Shown here in pieces: positions 57,687 to 64,000 of a DNA stretch of 64,000 nt. The stretch covers positions 186,001 through 250,000 of the forward strand of contig JAJOHG010000037.1 of the NCBI GenBank assembly GCA_021029095.1, written 5' to 3'. Each line of letters starts with the position of its first letter. Position 1 is the first letter of the stretch. The notes under the pieces are model-generated. The model saw only the letters and a list, made by a program, of their open reading frames with translations. It ran no database searches and was not told where the DNA came from. The position numbers and the translations under genes were made by a program. Source of the DNA: Phellopilus nigrolimitatus. Lineage: Eukaryota; Basidiomycota; Agaricomycetes; Hymenochaetales; Hymenochaetaceae.

Positions 57687-60160
57687 TCAGATCCTCGAGA
57701 CCCTGAGCGGCATATGAGGTGTTTTTGTTTCTGCACCTACGATCGACGGCGTCTGGATCCCTCCGAGGTTCCAGACGATAGTCTTGCCTGCAGGGAGCTC
57801 GAATCGGAATGACTGGACGAGTACGGCGAGAATAAGTTCTATGAATCATTTTTTAGCCGCGTAGATAGAATTTATGAACAAGAAAGGATGACAAAACTCA
57901 CTCATCTCTAGCTCGGCATATTTGAATCCGCTAAAGGGATTATATTAAAACTTTATCATGCATAGCTACGTAATCGGTTTCCACTCACATGCAAGATCGG
58001 GGCCCTGCGCTGAACGTCATTCTATCCATGATTGATTAGTCTACCCAATCATCACGAAGAAACGTCCAGCAAAAAAAGCTCACAACGAAGAGTAGACGCT
58101 GGAGATGTGTGCGTCGGATACGGACTGGGGAAGCGGCTTCAGCCAGCGCTCCGGCTTCCATTCATACGCGTCCTCGCCCCAAACCGCTTTCAACCTGTTG
58201 GTGGACCCGAAAGCGACGATAAGATTTTGACCCTTGCGGATGCACAAGTGATCAATGTCGGAGAGACCGTCTGTGGACTTGCAGGGCATGCCGAGTGGGA
58301 GGATGACATCCTTGCAAGCACTAATCATAAGTATGAGATTTGTATGTCTAGCATGAAGGAAAGAGAAATAGTAGCGTACGTTCGAGCCATGAAATTAATA
58401 GGAGGATGTCTGATTTCGGTCAAACATTTGCGAGTAAGAATTGATGCGCTTTCTGCAAAAAAGGAACGCCCGCACTCACACTCGCAAAGTCTCACGACAG
58501 ACGGCATCCAGGTATGGAAGGGCCATAAGGTCGTCATACACAACTGCGTCACCTCCTATGAGACCTGATGACACAATCTCGCGGCGCAGTTTCTCTTGCT
58601 CCTCCTGATGCAGCGCGAGGCGATATAAGATTTGCGAGAGGGCACTTGAGGTCGTATCGTGTCCGGCAAACATAAATGTGCTTTGCAAACGAAAATAAGT
58701 CAGATAAGATAAACAACGAAGCGTTTGGGGAGTACCTCATCTGCGCAATGAGCTCATTCTCCGGGAGACGGTCATCGATGGAGGCCAATGTATTCGCTTT
58801 CACTAGTAAAATGAACAAAGAGATAAGTTAGAGCGAGTTTCATCAGACTGGTACGACTTAGCGACGCACATAGGATACTCATGACATCTCTCCCCTCCCC
58901 TACCTGGCGCATAACTGCTTCGTCGCCTTCCGCAAGGGCAGATAGTTTCTGACGGAATATATCATTTGACGTCGAAGCCATTACGTCGACGATGTTCTTG
59001 ACATTATGCAGGTCCGGCGACGGCGCCACATCGAGCAGGAAGCGACGGAAGCCCGGAGGACCAAGTTTCACCAGGAGTGGAATGAACATTCGAAACATGC
59101 TCAATCGGAACGCGCACGGTCTGAAATAAAACATCGGGTTCAGTATAAAAATTAAAAATAGACTCCTGCTGTGGTTCGAAAGAAGGCTCGGGTCAGCGAA
59201 GGGGGACGGTGGGAGCTCACATGAGGTTCTTGATTGACTTCCCGTAGGCCGTAATGGCGTTAGGGTCCGGATTGAGTGGGTCGATGGAGGTGCCCAGGCC
59301 TCCCGTACCGACGATCTCGAGTGCCGCACGCGACATCCACATTAGCATGTCAAGCTCGCACACGCCTTCCTTTGTTTGGTACGTTATCGCATCCCGCAGC
59401 TGAAATTTGTAAATGAAGTGAGCTTCTACCCTTCTGAAGCTGAAATAGCCAGGGCACTCGCCTTTCGCACGACAGAGTAAAACACCGGTGTGAGGTTGCG
59501 AATATTCTTGATAGAGAAAACCGGGTTGAGCATTTTGCGCTGCTTGCGATGGTGGCTGCCTTTGGAGGACGCAAAAGAATAGTGATTATTTTCCCTAGTC
59601 TATGTCAGAGATGAGATGAGACTTGCCTGTGGTGGACAGCAACCCTGAGCCGAAGACGAGCATGTTTCCTCTGTAAAACGATACGCTGTCAGACTTCGTC
59701 ATACGATGGCTTTGTACGGATTACGCACTCTGTATACCACGTCGTTTCTTCGTAAGCGGACGCGTCCTTGACGAGCATGTGGTACAACGCCTTCGGGTCA
59801 GAAACGTATACTTGGTGGCACTACGAAAACTCGTCAGCGGATGCGAAACGTGTCAACCATTCTGCCGCCTTGAAAGCAAAAACTTACTCCGAGAAGGCCA
59901 TGGACTTTAACAGCCCCGCCATACTTCTCCACGATTTCGCGGTGGAACCGCCAACCGTCCCTTGCATAGATTTGACCGAGGTTGCCTGCGAAAGGGTGAG
60001 CAAATATCTTACATTGAGACGCAAGACATTGACCTCGCCAAACAGAGATGCTGGCAGGGCCGCTTAGATGGCGAACACTCGAGGTGAGCCGCCTCCATAG
60101 ATATACGGCGGGTACAAGCAAAGCGCAGAGTATAGCAGATTGCAGGGCAAGTACAAACAT
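57687..60160 (-). CDS. cytochrome P450 monooxygenase
   Basis: A gene of some 15 short exons. The N-terminus from 60160 is a hydrophobic anchor (MFVLALQSAILCALLVPAVY) followed by a Pro/Gly hinge HLSGPASISVWRG and NLGQIYARDGWRFHREIVEKYG. Later segments include PKALYHMLVKDASAYEETTW, HHRKQRKMLNPVF, the I-helix AGHDTTS (58647-58667), the K-helix ETLR (about 58482-58493), EDAYEWKPERWL, and the heme-binding FSAGPRSCMG loop (57989-58020 plus next exon), ending at 57687 with a beta-rich tail. All P450 signature residues are kept, including the heme-ligand Cys. The sequence style is that of the large agaricomycete ER-bound P450 clans; the substrate is unknown. The reading frame extends upstream of this ATG (see findings). 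Confidence 0.88.
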
Positions 60161-61861
60161 GGCAAGGTAGACAGGAATCTGTTGGATAATGGCGCAGATC
60201 GGGTTGTCCCAAGCCCTATTTGTAGGATTCGCTGAACCTCTGACTGAGTAAGCATTTATTAAAAAAAAGTGCCGTAATTGCTCCCCCATAAATGCGCAGT
60301 TGGCATGCAACCAGTAGGATATCATATCTACAGATCCTAAGATCATCGAGAATCGCAGATTCGTGAAAGGGACGTGGCTCCTGTACCCTGTGGTTCGCGC
60401 AAGAAGATCGGAGCAGGAAAGTTCGGAGCAGAGAATCCCGCTCATATCCCTGGATCTCTGGAAGAACAGAACGGGCGGCAATCTCCCGAAAGTTGCACCA
60501 AGCAAGGATGCATTCCCAATGCCCGAGAACACCAACGGGGACACGCTGAGAGATGCAGTGTCAATATATGGCACCGTTGCGTTTACTGTCCCCGAAAAGA
60601 GAAGGAGAAGGCACCAGTCATAGATAGCCTTCTTCGTGTCGATGAATTTCAAGCTGTATTCTTTGGAGGCTTGTGGGCAAACCTTCCAAAGAGACATCCC
60701 GCGGAATGCCAAAAATAGAATATGTACCCTTCTTCCATAAGACAGCAAGGATGAAATGAACCTTTGGATCAGCGGTGGAGAGAACGGCTTGGTAGGAGTT
60801 GCGGTATATTCGAGAACCAAGCCGTCATTAGTCACGGGTCGACATGACATTGAATTAAAGACGATTTTACGATAGCATGCGCGCCGCGCATCCGTAAGCG
60901 AAACTGTACATGTTCAGCATGATGAAGTCAGTTCTCGAACAGAATTTGCGTTAAAGAAGGCGGATTATCCAAGTCGGCGTAGTCTTCTTTCCTTTAAGCG
61001 CCAGGCCCGAGACCCACGGCAAGAGTTCAAATACATGTAACGTGAACTCCCGTGACGCGTGACGGTAGGACAATACAGTAGCGACGAGAACCTTCCAAAT
61101 GCATTGAAAGCGAAACAGCGTTAGACGCGGGATAGATATCTGTCCTTCATGAGTCCATAGAAGCACGCATGAAGTGCCTCGAGTCTAGTCTATCGCAAAT
61201 TTGCGGACTTGCCGCAGGAAAGTAAGCAAAACTTTAGATCAATTCGTCCAAGCGCAATCTAGAGTTCCTGAAGACGAGGTGGCGAAAGCAAAGTTGCGAT
61301 CTGACGGGCAGCTACGGAGTTGGAAACTGCTGCCTTTTTAGACGCATCATTGATGCGCGCTCTCGCCGACCGAGCACACTGCTGAAAACCGTATTTTGTT
61401 GTATACGCCAGGATTGTAAGTCAGAGCACATACAAGCATCCATTCTCTATCTATATCCAGAACTCCGGTTCTCCGTCAATACCCCATCCTATCTTTCCAT
61501 CTCCCGTAGTTGTACATGAACATAAATCATCCGTGTCATGAAAGAGACCCGCACCGTTTTTGGTGTGGCTATCATACCCGAGGTGATCTCGGACTTCTAC
61601 GCCGGAAAGCTTCGCTGGTCAACATCCACGGAAGGAGCCGCGTAGCGCCCTGATCCTCCATTGAAAAGGTCCTATTGGTACCAAAGGCAGGAAATAAAAA
61701 ACACGCGCAGGCACCGGACAAAGTACAGGCCGTGCGATATGAAAGAGAGAAATGAGGCGGATCGAGGGGCAGTTACAGGATCCGAGACCATAAAGAATGG
61801 GGAGAAAGTTGAAATCGTTCGATAAACAAAGCTAGCGTCAGCGGATATCAAATCCCAGATT
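60161..61861. other. intergenic region with long open frame
   Basis: 1.7 kb between the P450 ATG and the DUR3 stop. The minus-strand frame is open from 60850 down to the P450 start and in phase with it (230 codons), which is unexplained. From 60860 to 61861 no feature was recognised. Confidence 0.5.
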
Positions 61862-64000
61862 TCATGAAACACCGACCTTGACCATTCCTTTGGTCACCAT
61901 GAGAAGCGTCTCGCGGCTCTCGTACAATGGGTAAAGTACGACCGCTAATGCGGAGCAGAATGTCCAGATGATGCCGATGATAACCCACGCCTCCAACCCT
62001 CGCACGCCAAAAATGGTCTGCGCGAAGAAAAGAGGCAGTGGAATGATAATGATCATCACCAAAAGCTACAAGTCATATTTGATATGCATCGGGAGATTGC
62101 CCGCGGGAATGAGAAGTCCGAAGTTGGTAGTTAGCGAGGGCAGGCAAATACAAAAGACGGCGACGGGGAGTCTGTCAGCGCATAATATAATAAGCGACGC
62201 TAAATCGTGTCCTTACCAGAATTATTGACGACCACGCTGCGAATCGAAAGGCTACCTGAAGACCCTCAGGATCGAGTTCGCTGTCATCTGTGACGCCCGC
62301 AACAGTATCTCCCCCTGCCTGGCCGTCCGATACGCTCTGTATGTCTATAGGCGATGCTGCGGGTGCCTTGTCGTCCACGTATTCGCTTTTTTCGTTCGGC
62401 GCGTCATCGCTGCCTTCTTTCGCAGGCACACGCGATCGATGCGTCGGGGGAGCGTTGATCGCTCGGGTGATATCGAAGTCGAAGTTTTCCGGGTACTACC
62501 AAGGACAATAATAGAATCAAAGTTGGCGATGGTAAGTATGAGGTTGCATAAAGAAATGAGAGCCATACAATGAGCGACCAAACGACTGATATGATGGCGC
62601 CGACGCCGATCGAAGCGAGGTTCCCCGCAAGCATCTCGTAATATCCGCCGCAGGTCTGTATCACACATATTATGTCGGTACAAGTATCATTTGCTGCAAC
62701 TGGGATCCGGACAAGCCTACCGTAACGTTGATAAGTCCGTCATTCAGGCTGCTCGTGGTGACGAGCCATGCAATGATACCAGCCCAGAAGCCCGAGATCG
62801 CGCCCGCGATAGAGCCCCACTTATTCGCCTTGCGCCAGGTGATACACATTGCGACGGGCACGACTGCTGAGCCAAGGATGACACCCATAAATGTCTGCGG
62901 TGATCAACGATTAATAAATTAGAGAGCCGTAGATAGTCGACATCATTCAGCTTATAGAACTAGAAGGCATTGGAAGTCGTCGACGCACGTAAAGCCATCC
63001 CATCGAAACACCGATATAAAAGAAGATAAGGCCAGCGATGCCCATGACTAGGGCGTAGAACGCAACCTGAAAAGTCCCTTTTGAGCGACGACTATCCCGC
63101 TTAAGGTGATATTGAACACACCATCCAATGGGAAACCTGTGAAACCTGTGCCTCCGTTGCGTGCGGGTTGATATATTTCTATTCATTCACGGAATATTTT
63201 ACGAGCGATAACAACGTTACGCCATGGCAAAGATCCGGTCAGGAAAACGCTTACCGCAAGAGATGACTGAAACCTCTTCTCACCTTGTACACATCGTAAG
63301 TCAGGATACTCGAGACGGCGATGAGCTCGGCGGAGGTCGCGCTCGTGACAGCCAGGAAAAGGAGCACGAGCATTGCAGCTGCGCCTGACTTCCCGAGAAG
63401 AGCAGCCGCAGCAGCCGGTGCCGGAAGGCCCGCCGAGACATCTGATGCACTAAGGACGGGCATGTCGGGATCCCCCTGCAGAGCCACAGCGGCGAGGCCA
63501 AGAGTCGTCGCAAACGTAAAGGGAATAGCGAACCTTCACAATCAAAATTCGTACATTAGCGCATTGTTTCCGTAGAAACAGGCGAAGCTCCAGTACGGCA
63601 GATTGGGGCGAAATTTGTTCAAAACTAGGGAAAAGCATACCAGGCTAGACCACCGAGTAGGTAGGCCTTCACGCAACTGGCGGGACGGCTAGCGATCGCA
63701 CGTTGCCAATATGCTTGATCGTTGAACACTGTCGCGAAGTTGCCGATGACATTGATGACCCCGAAGATGAGGCCATTCTTCGAGCGCATAGTGAGGTATG
63801 AACCGTTCGCATTACCAGAGACGGGCCTAGCCTCCGAGGCGGAAGCGAGGAGCTCATGCATCTTAGAAATGGAGCCAATCTTTGGCGACGTCGTATAGAC
63901 AGTGAAGACGAATGTCAAGATAATGGCGAAGAGCACGGTCGTGTGCGTGCTTTAGGAAACGTGAAGGTGAAGACTTATTAAAGCGAATCTTTCTATAGAA
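61862..64000 (-). CDS. DUR3: DUR3-type urea/solute:sodium symporter, 5' end missing
   Basis: The gene enters from the right edge; its start lies outside. Visible exons encode LTMRSKNGLIFGVINVIGNFATVFNDQAYWQRAIASRPA, AYLLGGLAWYAFP, a GLPAPAAAAALLGKSGAAAML segment, LFLAVTSATSAELIAVSSILTYDVYK, ITWRKANKWGSIAGAISGFWAG, YYEMLAGNLASIGVGAIISVVWSL, FDFDITRAINAP and a last exon 61862-62065 with two or three helices ending MVTKGMVKV. These are diagnostic of the DUR3 branch of the SSF family: plasma-membrane active import of urea and, in fungi, polyamines, usually under nitrogen catabolite control. A hydrophilic insert rich in Asp/Glu (KEGSDDAPNEKSEYVDDKAP) precedes the last helices. About the first 100-150 residues are missing. 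Confidence 0.93.

Noticed and set aside
60363..60718. Plus-strand frames of 86 and 114 codons opposite the P450 upstream frame
   Set aside because: One of the two strands must be a shadow; the minus-strand frame is longer and in phase with the P450, so the plus frames were not called.
1..64000. CRISPR array, bacterial operon, phage or IS element
   Set aside because: No regularly spaced repeats or bacterial gene layout; splice-site density shows a eukaryotic nuclear genome.

Overview
This 64 kb window is nuclear DNA of a filamentous basidiomycete, most likely an agaricomycete (mushroom or wood-decay class). The evidence is the very high density of 45-80 bp GT..AG introns with CTNA-type branch sites, several micro-exons, two membrane-protein families that are expanded mainly in Agaricomycetes (DUF6533 and DUF6534), a fungal P450, a tannase/feruloyl esterase and FunK/TKL-like protein kinases. 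Most coding models below were spliced by hand by requiring that phases close, so exon lists are internally consistent but lack transcript support.

Left third (1-21.5 kb): a DUF6534 receptor-like membrane protein (minus), a 719-residue PlsC/GPAT-type acyltransferase (plus), ribosomal protein uS11/RPS14 (minus), a tandem pair of BTB/POZ proteins of which the second carries a frameshift, a 73-residue protein resembling only the N-terminal helical domain of cyanase, a recent tandem duplication of two further DUF6534 genes including their promoters, an intronless ABC1/ADCK-family atypical kinase with a mitochondrial-type N-terminus, and an intron-containing tRNA-Lys(CUU).

Middle (22-45 kb): an unrecognised four-exon gene, the mRNA-export factor GLE1 head-to-head with a MYND zinc-finger gene, an eisosome PIL1/LSP1-type BAR protein with a very long low-complexity tail, a probably decayed membrane-protein gene, a Ser-rich unknown, two DUF6533 seven-helix-like genes separated by a short gene and a 547 bp pogo/Fot-type non-autonomous transposon, an unrecognised conserved-looking gene, and profilin.

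Right third (45-64 kb): a secreted-type tannase/feruloyl esterase, a Zn(II)2Cys6 regulator with a Pro-rich repeat N-terminus, divergent to a TKL-like kinase that is frameshifted, an epoxide hydrolase, a UBR-box/PHD protein (Mlo2/UBR7 type), a membrane-anchored cytochrome P450, and the 3' part of a DUR3-type urea symporter that runs off the right edge. The gene order mixes housekeeping functions (translation, mRNA export, actin, membrane domains) with variable accessory families; no single pathway cluster is evident, although tannase, Zn2Cys6 regulator, epoxide hydrolase and P450 lie within 15 kb of each other.
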